Part shown: positions 53,654 through 62,977 of the stretch, piece by piece | Numbering within the stretch: position 1 is the stretch's first letter | Layout: every line of letters starts with the position of its first letter | Origin: an uncultured Hyphomicrobiales bacterium | GTDB lineage: Bacteria; Pseudomonadota; Alphaproteobacteria; Rhizobiales; Beijerinckiaceae | Direction of reading: 5' to 3' | Length of the DNA stretch: 64,000 nucleotides | Assembly (NCBI GenBank): GCA_903825465.1 | Contig: CAIKAR010000053.1 | Coordinates: 27,951 to 91,950, forward strand | Translations under genes and position numbers: made by a program | Notes under the pieces: generated by a model | Database searches by the model: none | The model's input: only the letters and a program-made list of their open reading frames with translations | Told to the model about the DNA's origin: nothing

Positions 53654-55303
53654 TTACAAACCTTCAAGTTCGTAACGCGAGAATTCCTGGCCTTCGCGCA
53701 CCATGAATTCAAGCAGGAAGGGCTTGCCCGCGCCTGTCACCTTCGCCGCCTCGCGGATCGCCGGCGCGATGCCGGCGGGTTTCGCCACGCGCAGCGAAGC
53801 GACGTTCAATCCTTCGGCCACCTTCGAATAATTCCCGCCAACGTCGAGCACGTTGTACTTCTTCGTGGAGAGTTCGAGCACCTTGCGCTCCGCGGCCATG
53901 ATGCCGTTGTTGAAGACCACGGTGAGGATGCCGATGTTGTTGCGCGCCGCGGTCTCGATATCGAGGCCGGTCATGCCGAACGACGCGTCGCCCATCAGGT
54001 TGACGCAGAGCTTGTCGGGCGCGGCGAGCTTCGCGCCCATGGCGATGCCAAGCCCGTAGCCGAGTTGCGTCGACTTGCCCCAGCCCATGTAGCCGCCCGC
54101 TTTGGTGGTTTCCCAAAACGGCAGGATTTGCTCGCGCGGACTGCCGGAATCGTGCGTCATGATGACATTGTCCCGGTCGAGGCCGCGCATGAGTTCGCCG
54201 ATGACGCGGTATTGGTCGAGCGGTTCGTCCTCGCTGTTGAAGCGCGGCGCCCATTCGGCCAGCCACTCGCGCTTGATCGCCGCGATCTCCTCTTTCAGCG
54301 CGGCGAGCGACATATGGCCGGCGCCGGACTTTTGTCTGCCGACTTCCGCGATCACGGCGTCGAGGACAAGCGCCGCGTCGCCGACCAGAGCGAGGGACGC
54401 GCGATAATCCTTGTTGATGTCGCCCGCCTCGTTCGTCGAGTGGATGATGGTCTTGCCGGGCGGCATGCCCGGGCCGAACGGCGTGCGCGTCAGGCTGGAG
54501 CCGATGGCGAAGACCACGTCCGCTTGCCGCATGTAGTGCGTGTACATCTTGGACCGCGAGCGCGTCGACGCGCCAAGCGCCAGCGGATGGTTTTCGGCGA
54601 TGGCCGACTTGCCGGGGTTGGTCGTGACAACAGGCGCGGGCAGCATTTCCGCGAGCGCCGCGAGGCGGTCGCCGGCCTCGGCGTAGAGCACGCCCTGGCC
54701 CGCCCATAAAACGGGATGTTTCGCGGCCAGCAGCATGCGCGCGGCTTCCCTCACGGCGTCCGGATCGGGCGCCGAACGCGACATGGGAACGGGCGCGTAG
54801 TCGATTTCGCCCTGGAATTCGGCCTCGAAAACCTCGTCGGGAATTTCAAGCAGCACGGGTCCGCCGCGCCCGCTGCGCATGGCGTGGAAGGCGCGCCGCA
54901 TCGCCGCGGGAAGTTCGCCCGCGGTATGCACGAGCGCCGAATATTTCGTCACCGGTTTGAACACCTCCGAGGCCCGGAACATCGGCCGCGCGTATTGCCG
55001 CGCCAACGCGTGGCCGGCGGGGATGACCAGCATCGGCACGTTTTCCGCGTAAGCCTGCGCCACGCCCGGAAACGCGTTCTCGATGCCGGGCCCGTGCTGC
55101 GCGGCGAAGACGCCGTTTTGCCGTCCATGGCGAACGCGCGAAAAGCCGTCGGCGATGCCGACGCCGACGCGCTCCTGCCGGCAGAAAATCGGCCTGATGT
55201 CGGCGGCCGCGCAGGCCTCGATCACGCCGTTGCGCGGATAGGCGGAAAGAAACTCCGTGCCCTCCCGCTTGAGGATTTCCGCGACGACTTCGGCGCCCTT
55301 CAT
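53654..55303 (-). CDS. Thiamine-diphosphate-dependent enzyme, acetolactate synthase-like
   Basis: 549 residues. The catalytic Glu is in CRQERVGVGIADG; the N-terminal pyrimidine-binding domain includes GPGIENAFPGVAQAYAENVP. The C-terminal ThDP/Mg motif is MGDASFGMTGLDIE to VVFNNGIM (GDA rather than GDG). It belongs to the ALS/benzoylformate decarboxylase/oxalyl-CoA group, but no subgroup is clear. Downstream gene of a Rieske oxygenase with 14 bp between, so it may process the oxygenase product. Confidence 0.88.
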   Translation of the reverse strand: MKGAEVVAEILKREGTEFLSAYPRNGVIEACAAADIRPIFCRQERVGVGIADGFSRVRHGRQNGVFAAQHGPGIENAFPGVAQAYAENVPMLVIPAGHALARQYARPMFRASEVFKPVTKYSALVHTAGELPAAMRRAFHAMRSGRGGPVLLEIPDEVFEAEFQGEIDYAPVPMSRSAPDPDAVREAARMLLAAKHPVLWAGQGVLYAEAGDRLAALAEMLPAPVVTTNPGKSAIAENHPLALGASTRSRSKMYTHYMRQADVVFAIGSSLTRTPFGPGMPPGKTIIHSTNEAGDINKDYRASLALVGDAALVLDAVIAEVGRQKSGAGHMSLAALKEEIAAIKREWLAEWAPRFNSEDEPLDQYRVIGELMRGLDRDNVIMTHDSGSPREQILPFWETTKAGGYMGWGKSTQLGYGLGIAMGAKLAAPDKLCVNLMGDASFGMTGLDIETAARNNIGILTVVFNNGIMAAERKVLELSTKKYNVLDVGGNYSKVAEGLNVASLRVAKPAGIAPAIREAAKVTGAGKPFLLEFMVREGQEFSRYELEGL

Positions 55304-55317
55304 ATGCGTTTTCCTTG

Positions 55318-56547
55318 TTATTCCGCGGCCAAAAGCCCGTCGAGGTCGACATGGGAGCGCATGTCGCGCGCGAAGGGAACGCCCTTCGCCGTTTTGAAGT
55401 GCGCCGACCGCACGCGATAGCTCGCGGCCTTCATGCCCGGCAGGGGCGCGCCGGCGGCGTGGTCCTTCAGCGCCCGCAGCAGCAACTTGCGGATTTTGAT
55501 GATCGCCGTGTCGCTGACGCCGAGATGCTCGATCGAGCGGTCGGAGATCGGCCCCATCGATTCCTGAATGCCGCAATCCTGCACGCCGAGGCCCTTCATG
55601 CCGGTGTAGGACGCGCCGCTCGCCTGTTGCGCGCGGTCGATGAGATAGTCGTTGTCCTTGTTGGCGATGGCGCGGTCGGTGCCTGGAACGTTCTGCGTGT
55701 GAATGCCGCGGTAGCTCATCGACCGCTCAAGCTCGGCTTCGCTCATGGGCCGGTCTGGATGGAAGTCGACGCTGTAGAGCATGGTGTTTTCGTCGTCCAT
55801 CGGCGCCCATACGTGCGCGCCGGCGGGAACCGACGCGATGATTTTGTGAAACGGCGCGAGCATGACGTTCGCCGTCCACATGATTTCGCCGTTCGGCAGT
55901 TCGCGCCCGGTGCCCGCGACGAAGCCGAAGTCGGTCGGCACGACTTCGTATTTCGAAGGGATCGCGCGCGTCTCGTGGTCCGCCGCGCCGCTGTGCAGGA
56001 AGGAGAGGTGGCTGGTGTCGAAGCCGCCCTCGAAACCCTGCAGCCAGTTGCATTCCTGAATGTGCCGCGAGACGTGCTTGTGCGAGTCCGGCAGGCGCGT
56101 CCACTCGAGGTCGGGAAATTCCGGCGCGAGTTCCGGCGCGCCCATGTAGGTCCAGACGACGCCGCCGCGCTCGACGCAAGGATAGGCCTTGATGCCGATT
56201 TTGTTGGCGAGCTTGCTGCCTCTGGGCTCGCTGGGCAGATCGACGCACTTGCCCGCGATGTCGAACTTCCAGCCGTGATACACGCAGCGCAGGCCGCATT
56301 CCTCGTTGCGGCCGAAATACATCGACGCCGTGCGGTGGGGGCAACGCTCGTCCACCAGCCCAACGCCGCCCCGCGTGTCGCGGAACGCCACAAGTTTTTC
56401 GCACAGCAATTTCACGCGCATGGGAGGGCCGTCGGCGGCGAGCTGGTTCGAGAACGCCGCGGGCAGCCAGTAGCGGCGCATCAATTCGCCCATCGGCGTT
56501 CCCGGCCCGACGCGCGTCAGGCGCTCGTTGTCCTTCTTCGAAAGCAT
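55318..56547 (-). CDS. Rieske aromatic-ring-hydroxylating-type oxygenase, alpha subunit
   Basis: 409 residues. The Rieske [2Fe-2S] motif is CPHRTASMYFGRNEECGLRC continuing into VYHGWKFD (CxH...CxxH). The non-haem iron site is in FDTSHLSFLHSG with a 2-His pattern. The opening GTPMGELMRRYWLPAAF is typical of phthalate/vanillate-type oxygenases. It needs an external reductase and ferredoxin that are not encoded nearby. Operonic with the ThDP enzyme. Confidence 0.92.
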   Translation of the reverse strand: MLSKKDNERLTRVGPGTPMGELMRRYWLPAAFSNQLAADGPPMRVKLLCEKLVAFRDTRGGVGLVDERCPHRTASMYFGRNEECGLRCVYHGWKFDIAGKCVDLPSEPRGSKLANKIGIKAYPCVERGGVVWTYMGAPELAPEFPDLEWTRLPDSHKHVSRHIQECNWLQGFEGGFDTSHLSFLHSGAADHETRAIPSKYEVVPTDFGFVAGTGRELPNGEIMWTANVMLAPFHKIIASVPAGAHVWAPMDDENTMLYSVDFHPDRPMSEAELERSMSYRGIHTQNVPGTDRAIANKDNDYLIDRAQQASGASYTGMKGLGVQDCGIQESMGPISDRSIEHLGVSDTAIIKIRKLLLRALKDHAAGAPLPGMKAASYRVRSAHFKTAKGVPFARDMRSHVDLDGLLAAE

Positions 56548-56560
56548 GTCCGTCCCCGGA

Positions 56561-57598
56561 TTATCGCGACCGCATATTCGACCGGGAGCCGATGGACTTC
56601 AAGGCCTCTGTCGCGATGCCCGGGTCGATGGCGTCGGCGACCTCCACCTGGCCTTCGATCAAGCCCTGCGACTTGAAGTAGTCGAGGTCCGCTTTCAGGC
56701 TCGCGAGGTTGAGGCTTCCGTCGGGGTCGCAGCCGTGCACGGCCATTTCGCGATAGACCGCCGGGTCCTTGAGCAGGCTGTATTCGACCAGGATGGAAAT
56801 CATCGCGTCTCCCTTCGGGCCCGCGAGGTGGCCGCCGGCGAGCGAATCCATGTAGTCGCGGCAACCGAGCAACGTCGCGCGCATGAAGCGCACGGCGACG
56901 CCGCGGCGCTCGCGGATGAATTTTTCGGAATACTGCGTCACCGCGATCTGATGGTTGGGAAACATGACGTCGTCGCCGGCGACCGTTTCGGCGTAGCCCT
57001 TCGATATCACGCTGGTCACTGAAGGCTCGGTCAAAAATCCGGCGTCAATGGCGCCGTTGGCGAGCGCGGCGGCGGTCTGCGGGAAAGAGAGATAGACGAG
57101 GTCCATGTCCTTCAGCGACAGGCCGAATTTCCTGAAATACAAGTCGAGCGATGTGCTGGTGCCGGTGCCCGCCGCGGGCAGCGCCAATTTCGCGCCTCTC
57201 AGATCCGCCAGCGTTTTGTATTTGCCGGACGCGATCAGGTCCTTGCGCACCATCAGCGCGCCGGTGCTCTGGCCCGGCGCGGACGTGCTCTTGTCGGCGA
57301 CGATCTTCGCGCCCACGCCGCGGGCGACCGCGTTGAACAGGCCCGCCGCGATGCCGCCTCCGCCCGCGTCGAGCTCGCCGCTCGCGAGCGGCGCCACCAT
57401 TCTCGCGGCGGCGTCGAAAGAGACGAGTTCGACTTTCAACCCCTCTTGCGCGAAATAGCCGCGCTTGTCGGCGACGTAGAAGGGCGCGTCGGCGAGGGCG
57501 TTGGTGATGCCGGCCTTGACCAACGCCGTTGGCGCGGTCTGCGCGCCCGCGGGCGCCAAGGTCAGCGCGCCCAACATGGCCGCCCATGCGAATCTCAT
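56561..57598 (-). CDS. NitT/TauT-type solute-binding protein (NMT1/SsuA-like)
   Basis: 345 residues from the ATG at 57598; signal peptide cleaved near PAGAQTAP. Motifs: ADKRGYFAQEGLKVELVSFD, LASGELDAGGGGIAAGLF and GKYKTLADLRGAKLALPAAG, with FPQTAAALANGAIDAGFLTE, as in ABC SBPs for nitrate, sulfonates or pyrimidine precursors. No permease or ATPase is adjacent. 13 bp upstream of the Rieske gene on the same strand, so it likely supplies its substrate. Confidence 0.9.
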   Translation of the reverse strand: MRFAWAAMLGALTLAPAGAQTAPTALVKAGITNALADAPFYVADKRGYFAQEGLKVELVSFDAAARMVAPLASGELDAGGGGIAAGLFNAVARGVGAKIVADKSTSAPGQSTGALMVRKDLIASGKYKTLADLRGAKLALPAAGTGTSTSLDLYFRKFGLSLKDMDLVYLSFPQTAAALANGAIDAGFLTEPSVTSVISKGYAETVAGDDVMFPNHQIAVTQYSEKFIRERRGVAVRFMRATLLGCRDYMDSLAGGHLAGPKGDAMISILVEYSLLKDPAVYREMAVHGCDPDGSLNLASLKADLDYFKSQGLIEGQVEVADAIDPGIATEALKSIGSRSNMRSR

Positions 57599-57814
57599 CC
57601 GGCGATCCCTCCAGCGTCTCGTTCGCGCGAGTTTGCGCCGATCGCCGCGCGCGCACAAGACGCGGGGCGTCTTTCGAGGACGATGGCGCGCTTCGGCGAC
57701 TCGGCCGCGTCTGGAAGGCGTTGATGATTCTCGCCGGTCTCTTGTTTGCATTGACCGCGGGGTTCCCCTACCTTCGCGTCAAAATTCGGCGCGCCCGCCG
57801 TGGAGGAATTGGCG

Positions 57815-58837
57815 ATGTTCGATGGATTGTCGCGACGCGACGCATTGGCTGGACTGGCGGCGCTCGCGGCGGCGCCCGCGCGCGCCGACGATGAGACGCT
57901 TCAGTCCGTCTACGAGGGCGCCAAGAAAGAGGGCAAGGTTGTTTTCTGGTCGTCGAACGACGTGATCGCCAACCAGAACAGCGCCAAACGGCTGGCGCGG
58001 CGGTTTCCCGGCGTCGAGGTCGAGGCCTACAAGATCGAGCCCGGCCCGGCGATCGAGCGGATCATCGGCGAGAGCGAGGCCGGGCGGCTGAGCTGCGACG
58101 TGGTGGACGCGCCGATTTCGTACACGCAATTGCTGTTCGACCGCGGGCTGGCGATTTCCTATCCGTGGGAAAAGGTGTTCGGCATCGACAAGGATTCCGT
58201 GTTGTTCGACGGGCGCGCCGTCTATACCTACAATCTCGACGTGCCGATCGCCTACAACACGACGCTGGCGAAAGAATCCGACTTCAAATCGTGGGAGGAT
58301 CTGCTTGACCCGAAATGGAGCGGGAAAGTCCTGCTCGAAGGCCGCGGCATCGTCTTCCCGCTGCTGGCGCTGGCCTGGGGCGAGGACAAGACCTTCACCT
58401 ATCTCGCCAAGCTGCTGGCCAACAAGCCGATCATCATCAAGGGCGGCACGCCCACCATCGAGGCGCTGGCGGGCGGGCAGGGCGCGGTCGCTGTCGGCAC
58501 CTACGGCGGGCGCGTGTTGCAATACCGGATGGATGGCGCGCCGGTGGAATGGGCGCGCGTCGGGCCGATTCCCGCGATGATCTATGTGCAGATGGCGCTG
58601 AAGGGCGCGCCACACCCCAACGCCTCGAAATTGTGGAACTGGTGGACGACGACGCCGGAGCATCAGGAGGAACTCTACAAGCACCATTACTTCGGCCGCC
58701 TGACCGGCCCGAACATATCGCCGCTCGGCAAGATGATGAAGGACGCGAATTTGCAAGTCGTGGTGGAAACGACGGATTCCAAGGAAATGCAGCGGCTGCT
58801 GGTCAAAGCCGGCGGCATGATCAGCGGGAACAAGTAG
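57815..58837 (+). CDS. Iron/organic-acid-type extracellular solute-binding protein, tandem copy 1
   Basis: 340 residues from the ATG at 57815; GGAGG lies 8 bases before it, and an upstream GTG at 57800 is less likely. Twin-arginine-like signal GLSRRDALAGLAALAAAPAR. The body is that of family 1 (Fbp/AfuA-like) binding proteins: SVYEGAKKEGKVVFWSSND, FPGVEVEAYKIEPGPA, and FPLLALAWGEDKTFTYLA. The next gene encodes a close paralogue. No transporter membrane genes nearby. Confidence 0.85.
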   Translation: MFDGLSRRDALAGLAALAAAPARADDETLQSVYEGAKKEGKVVFWSSNDVIANQNSAKRLARRFPGVEVEAYKIEPGPAIERIIGESEAGRLSCDVVDAPISYTQLLFDRGLAISYPWEKVFGIDKDSVLFDGRAVYTYNLDVPIAYNTTLAKESDFKSWEDLLDPKWSGKVLLEGRGIVFPLLALAWGEDKTFTYLAKLLANKPIIIKGGTPTIEALAGGQGAVAVGTYGGRVLQYRMDGAPVEWARVGPIPAMIYVQMALKGAPHPNASKLWNWWTTTPEHQEELYKHHYFGRLTGPNISPLGKMMKDANLQVVVETTDSKEMQRLLVKAGGMISGNK

Positions 58838-58839
58838 CC

Positions 58840-59871
58840 GTGGAAACGTGGTTGTCGCGACGATCCCTGGGCGGCGGCCTCTGCGCGGCCGCGGCGTTTC
58901 CAACCTTGTCGCGCGCGCAAAAGGCCGACGCCGTCCAAGCGCTTTACGAGGGCGCGAGAAAGGAAGGCAAGGTCGTCTATTTCACCTCCAACGACGTGGA
59001 GGTCAGCCGCGAAAGCGCCAAGGCGTTCGCCAAAAAATTTCCCGGCGTCGAAGTGGAGGCCTACAAGATCGAGCCCGGCCCCGCGATGGAGCGCATTATC
59101 GGCGAAAGCGGCGCGGGGCGGCTGAGCTGCGACGTCACCGATGGGCCCGTCGCCTACACGCAATTGTTGTTTGACCGCGGGCTCGCGCTTTCCTATCCGT
59201 GGGCGGACGTGTTTGGGATCGACCCCGGCGATGTCCTCTTCGAAGGACGCGCGTTGTACGCCTACAATCTCGACTGCCCCATCGCCTACAACACGAATCT
59301 GGTTCAACCCGGCGAAATCAAATCGTGGGAGGAACTAACCGCGCCGAAATGGAGCGGCAAGGTGCTCCTCGAAGCGCGCGGCATTGTTTTTCCGCTGCTG
59401 GCGCTGGCGTGGGGGGAGGACAAGGCCTTCGATTATTTGAAGCGTCTCGTCGCCAACAAGCCGTTGATTATCAAGGGTGGGACGCAGACGCTCGAGTCGC
59501 TCGCGGGCGGGCAGGGCGCTGTCGCCGTTGGCGGCTATGGCGGGCGCGTCGAACAGTTTAAGGACGAGGGCGCGCCGGTCGAGTGGGCGCGCGTGAGCCC
59601 GGTGCCGGCGATGATCTACACGCACATGGCGTTGAAGGGCGCGCCGCACCCCAACGCGGCGCTGCTTTGGAACGCGTGGTCCATCGGCAAGGAGCATCTC
59701 GACGCCCTTTACGCGCGGCAGCGCAACGGGCGCCTGAGCGGATCGAAGATTTCGCCGCTCGGTCAAAAGATGAAAGGCGCCGGGCTCGAGATTGTTTACG
59801 AGACCGGAAACGCCGCCGAGATGCAAACGCTGCTGGTCAGGGCGGGCGCGGCGATCGGCGGGTTGAAGTAG
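58840..59871 (+). CDS. Extracellular solute-binding protein, tandem copy 2
   Basis: 343 residues from a GTG with GGGAA upstream, 2 bp after the stop of copy 1. The signal sequence SRRSLGGGLCAAAAFPTLSR has a twin-Arg look. It mirrors copy 1 along its length (EGARKEGKVVYFTSNDVEV, FPGVEVEAYKIEPGPAMERI, AGRLSCDVTDG and FPLLALAWGEDKAFDYLK), so it is a tandem duplicate that has diverged mainly in the N-terminal and C-terminal parts. Confidence 0.85.
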   Translation: METWLSRRSLGGGLCAAAAFPTLSRAQKADAVQALYEGARKEGKVVYFTSNDVEVSRESAKAFAKKFPGVEVEAYKIEPGPAMERIIGESGAGRLSCDVTDGPVAYTQLLFDRGLALSYPWADVFGIDPGDVLFEGRALYAYNLDCPIAYNTNLVQPGEIKSWEELTAPKWSGKVLLEARGIVFPLLALAWGEDKAFDYLKRLVANKPLIIKGGTQTLESLAGGQGAVAVGGYGGRVEQFKDEGAPVEWARVSPVPAMIYTHMALKGAPHPNAALLWNAWSIGKEHLDALYARQRNGRLSGSKISPLGQKMKGAGLEIVYETGNAAEMQTLLVRAGAAIGGLK

Positions 59872-59986
59872 GCGCGCTGGAGAGGCGCGCGTCCCTTCTC
59901 CCGCGGCGCTTGCGATTCCCGCGGGTCGATTCTATCGTCGCGACGAAACGACGCCCGCCCTTGGGGCGCGCGCACGGGAGGTCCAC

Positions 59987-60793
59987 ATGAACGATGCCGC
60001 GACAGCGGACGCCAACGCCGTCAAATCGACGCGTCTTCAACTCGGCGACGTCGATCTCGAATTGCACCGCGGCGGCAAGGGGCCGACGCTGCTGTTCCTG
60101 CACGGCGGCGGCGGGTTTGATCCCAAGGCGCCTTTCGCGGCGAAACTGGCGCGCGACTTCGACGTTGTCGCGCCGATGCATCCGGGCTTCGGCACGTCGA
60201 GCCTGCCGTTCTGGATGGACAGCGTCGACGACTTCGTCCACGTCCAGCTTGAACTGATGGAGCGCCTCGATCTACGCGACGTGGTCCTCGTCGGCGCCTC
60301 GCTGGGCGGCTGGGTCGCCGCCGACCTCGCCACTAAAAACGCGGCGAGGATCAAGAAGCTCATTCTGGTCTCGCCGGTCGGAATCAAGGTGGGGCCACGT
60401 GAAAAGCTCGATATTCCCGATATTTTCGCCACCAGCGCCGACGACCTTTTGAAGCTCACGTCATTCGAGCCGGAGAAGCGCAAGCCCGATTATTCGAAGA
60501 TGAGCGACGAACAGGTGCGGATCGTCGCGCGCAACAAGCAGACCATGGCGCTCGTCGCGTGGGAGCCGTACATGCACAATCCCAAGCTGAAGCACCGCCT
60601 GCGCTCGATCAACCGCCCGACGCTGTTTTTGCGCGGCTCGCACGACAACCTCGTCACGGGCGGCTACGTCGACGCCTACGCGAAATTGATTCCCGGCGCG
60701 CGCGTGGAAACCATCCAGAACGCGGGACACTCCCCGCAAAGCGAGCAGGTGGACGAATTCGTTTCGCGCGTCGCCGCGTTCGCGCGGGGTTGA
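59987..60793 (+). CDS. Alpha/beta hydrolase
   Basis: 268 residues, GGGAGG five bases before the ATG. Oxyanion strand LLFLHGGGGFDPKAPFA, nucleophile elbow VGASLGGWVAADLA, Asp in LFLRGSHDNLVTGG and His in QNAGHSPQSEQ. Resembles meta-cleavage product hydrolases and related C-C or ester hydrolases. Stands between the SBP pair and a luciferase-like monooxygenase on the same strand, so it probably works in one oxidative pathway with it. Confidence 0.87.
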   Translation: MNDAATADANAVKSTRLQLGDVDLELHRGGKGPTLLFLHGGGGFDPKAPFAAKLARDFDVVAPMHPGFGTSSLPFWMDSVDDFVHVQLELMERLDLRDVVLVGASLGGWVAADLATKNAARIKKLILVSPVGIKVGPREKLDIPDIFATSADDLLKLTSFEPEKRKPDYSKMSDEQVRIVARNKQTMALVAWEPYMHNPKLKHRLRSINRPTLFLRGSHDNLVTGGYVDAYAKLIPGARVETIQNAGHSPQSEQVDEFVSRVAAFARG

Positions 60794-60815
60794 GGGAAAT
60801 CAAAGGGGTACGACC

Positions 60816-61979
60816 ATGCGGACTTTTCATTTCAGCGAAGGCGCGTTTCACCACCTGCCGGAAGAGCGCGACTACGCGTCGGTGCGCGTTTCGATGCCGA
60901 ACCGCTATTACGATCCAAAGATCGGCGCCGACCTTTATCACCGCTATCTCGACGAATGGCTGATCGCCGACGACCTCGGCCTCGACATCATGGTGAACGA
61001 GCATCACCAGACGCCGACCTGCGTCGATCCGGCGGCGCCGCTGCTGCTGAGCATTCTCGCGCGACAGACGAAGAAGGCGCGGCTGCTGATCCTCGGCAAC
61101 CCCATCGCCAATCGAAACCAACCCGTGCGCGTCGCCGAGGAAATGGCGATGATCGACGTGATTTCGCGCGGCCGGCTTGAATGCGGCTTCGTGCGCTCGG
61201 TGCCCTACGAGGTGCCCGCCGCCAACAGCAACCCCAACCGCATGACCGAGCGCATGTACGAGGCGCTCGACCTCATCAAGGCGGCGTGGACGCATCACGA
61301 CGGGCCGTTCTCGTTCGAGGGGCGTTTTTTCCACCACCGCTGCGTCAACATCTGGCCGCGGCCCTATCAGCAGCCGCATCCGCCGATCTGGATTTCGTCG
61401 TCGAGCGCGAGCGGCGCCCAGCAGGTCGGCGCGGCGGGACATATCATCGCGACGTTCCACACCGGCTTCGACGGCACCAAATTCGTTTTCGACAATTACC
61501 GCAAGGGCTGGGCGGCGGCGGGCCGCAAGGGCGAGGTCACGGACGACCGGCTCGCCTATTCCGCGCTTGTCTATGTGGGAGACACGGAGGAAGAGGGCCG
61601 CGCGGGCGCGCAAAAACTGCTGTGGTATCTCTCGCACAACAAGGTGCCGACGCATTTCCGCAATCCGCCGGGCTACAATTCGCTCGACGCCAACATCAAG
61701 GCGCTGCGCACCGGCAAGGTTGGCACGCGCGAGCCGGGTTTCGTGCCCGACCTGGACCACGAGATATCGACGGGCACCGTGTTCTGCGGCACGCCCGACA
61801 CCGTCTACAAGCAGATCAAGTCCTTCTACGATCACGTCGGTGGCTTCGGCCATCTGCTGTCGATGGGACAAGCGGGATTCCTCGAACACGAGGATACCGT
61901 GAAGAGCCTGAAACTCATCGCCAAGGAACTTGATCCGCGCCTGCGCGAATTGAAAGTGACGCGCGAAGCGGCGGAATAG
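60816..61979 (+). CDS. Luciferase-like (LLM class) flavin-dependent monooxygenase
   Basis: 387 residues. The bacterial luciferase-like barrel is marked by DDLGLDIMVNEHHQTPTCVD, RLLILGNPIANRNQPVRVAE, ISRGRLECGFVRS and the C-terminal GTPDTVYKQIKSF. It would use FMNH2 and oxygen to oxidise an organic substrate; no dedicated flavin reductase is seen nearby. It follows the alpha/beta hydrolase by 22 bp and is likely cotranscribed. Confidence 0.9.
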   Translation: MRTFHFSEGAFHHLPEERDYASVRVSMPNRYYDPKIGADLYHRYLDEWLIADDLGLDIMVNEHHQTPTCVDPAAPLLLSILARQTKKARLLILGNPIANRNQPVRVAEEMAMIDVISRGRLECGFVRSVPYEVPAANSNPNRMTERMYEALDLIKAAWTHHDGPFSFEGRFFHHRCVNIWPRPYQQPHPPIWISSSSASGAQQVGAAGHIIATFHTGFDGTKFVFDNYRKGWAAAGRKGEVTDDRLAYSALVYVGDTEEEGRAGAQKLLWYLSHNKVPTHFRNPPGYNSLDANIKALRTGKVGTREPGFVPDLDHEISTGTVFCGTPDTVYKQIKSFYDHVGGFGHLLSMGQAGFLEHEDTVKSLKLIAKELDPRLRELKVTREAAE

Positions 61980-62007
61980 GGCGCGTCGCGTCCACCGCCC
62001 GGGCGGA

Positions 62008-62883
62008 TCAAGCGTTGTTGATCCTCGCCATGACGGCGTCCAGCTTTTTCAAAAGGGCGGGGTCCCGCCTTGAGGGGGCCGTCATGACCGCGACCTCGAG
62101 GGCCCTGTCGGAGCCGATGGGGCAGGGCTCGTGCTCGGCCGGAAAATCGGCCAGCAGCCGCGCCAACAGCCTCGCGGCCTTGTCGGCGTTGGCGCGGGCG
62201 ACGCTCATCACGGCGGCGACATCCACCGCGTCGTGCTCGGGGTGCCAGCAATCGAAGTCCGTGACCATGGCGATCGTCGCGTAGGAGATTTCCGCCTCGC
62301 GGGCGAGTTTCGCCTCCGGCATGGCGGTCATGCCGACAACGTCGTAGCCGAGCGTCCGATAGGTCTGCGATTCCGCGTAGCTGGAGAATTGCGGCCCTTC
62401 CATGCAGACATAAGTTCCGCCTTTGGCGATGGCGATCGCTTCGGCCAGAGCGGCGGCGTGGATTCGCTCGAACAGCCGCGGCGCGACGGGATGGGCCATC
62501 GACACATGGGCGACGCAGCCCTTGCCAAAGAAACTCGAGGCCCGGCCCTGTGTGCGGTCGACGTATTGATCGACGAGGACGAACAGGCCTGGCTGCAACT
62601 CTGGCTTGAAGGATCCGCAGGCGGACACGGACACGAGATCGGTGACGCCGACCCGCTTCATAGCGTCGATGTTGGCGCGGTAGTTGATGTCGGAAGGGGA
62701 ATACACGTGGCCGCGTCCGTGCCGCGGCAGAAACACGGCTTGGGTCGCGCCGATTCGCCCGAAGCGAAGCGCGTCCGAAGGCTCGCCCCAAGGCGTCTGG
62801 ACCGTCTCTTCGCGCTCGATTTCCAGCCCCGGCAAGTCGTAGACGCCCGACCCGCCGATCACGCCGACCAATGCCCTCGCCAT
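62008..62883 (-). CDS. mtnP: S-methyl-5'-thioadenosine phosphorylase
   Basis: 291 residues from the ATG at 62883. PNP/MTAP fold: GVIGGSGVYDLPGLEI at the start, FLPRHGRGHVYSPSDINYRA, the phosphate/purine site in VSVSACGSFKPELQPG and the substrate loop CMEGPQFSSYAESQTYR with GMTAMPEAKLAREAE. It cleaves methylthioadenosine from polyamine and autoinducer synthesis for methionine salvage. Convergent to the LLM gene and divergent from msrP. Confidence 0.95.
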   Translation of the reverse strand: MARALVGVIGGSGVYDLPGLEIEREETVQTPWGEPSDALRFGRIGATQAVFLPRHGRGHVYSPSDINYRANIDAMKRVGVTDLVSVSACGSFKPELQPGLFVLVDQYVDRTQGRASSFFGKGCVAHVSMAHPVAPRLFERIHAAALAEAIAIAKGGTYVCMEGPQFSSYAESQTYRTLGYDVVGMTAMPEAKLAREAEISYATIAMVTDFDCWHPEHDAVDVAAVMSVARANADKAARLLARLLADFPAEHEPCPIGSDRALEVAVMTAPSRRDPALLKKLDAVMARINNA

Positions 62884-62977
62884 GTCCGCTCCTGTCGCGG
62901 CGGCCGCCGCCTCTCCATGTCGTGATTTGCTTGTTTGGCGCCGATCGGCGAGATTCGCGACAACGGAGGGTCGGCTT

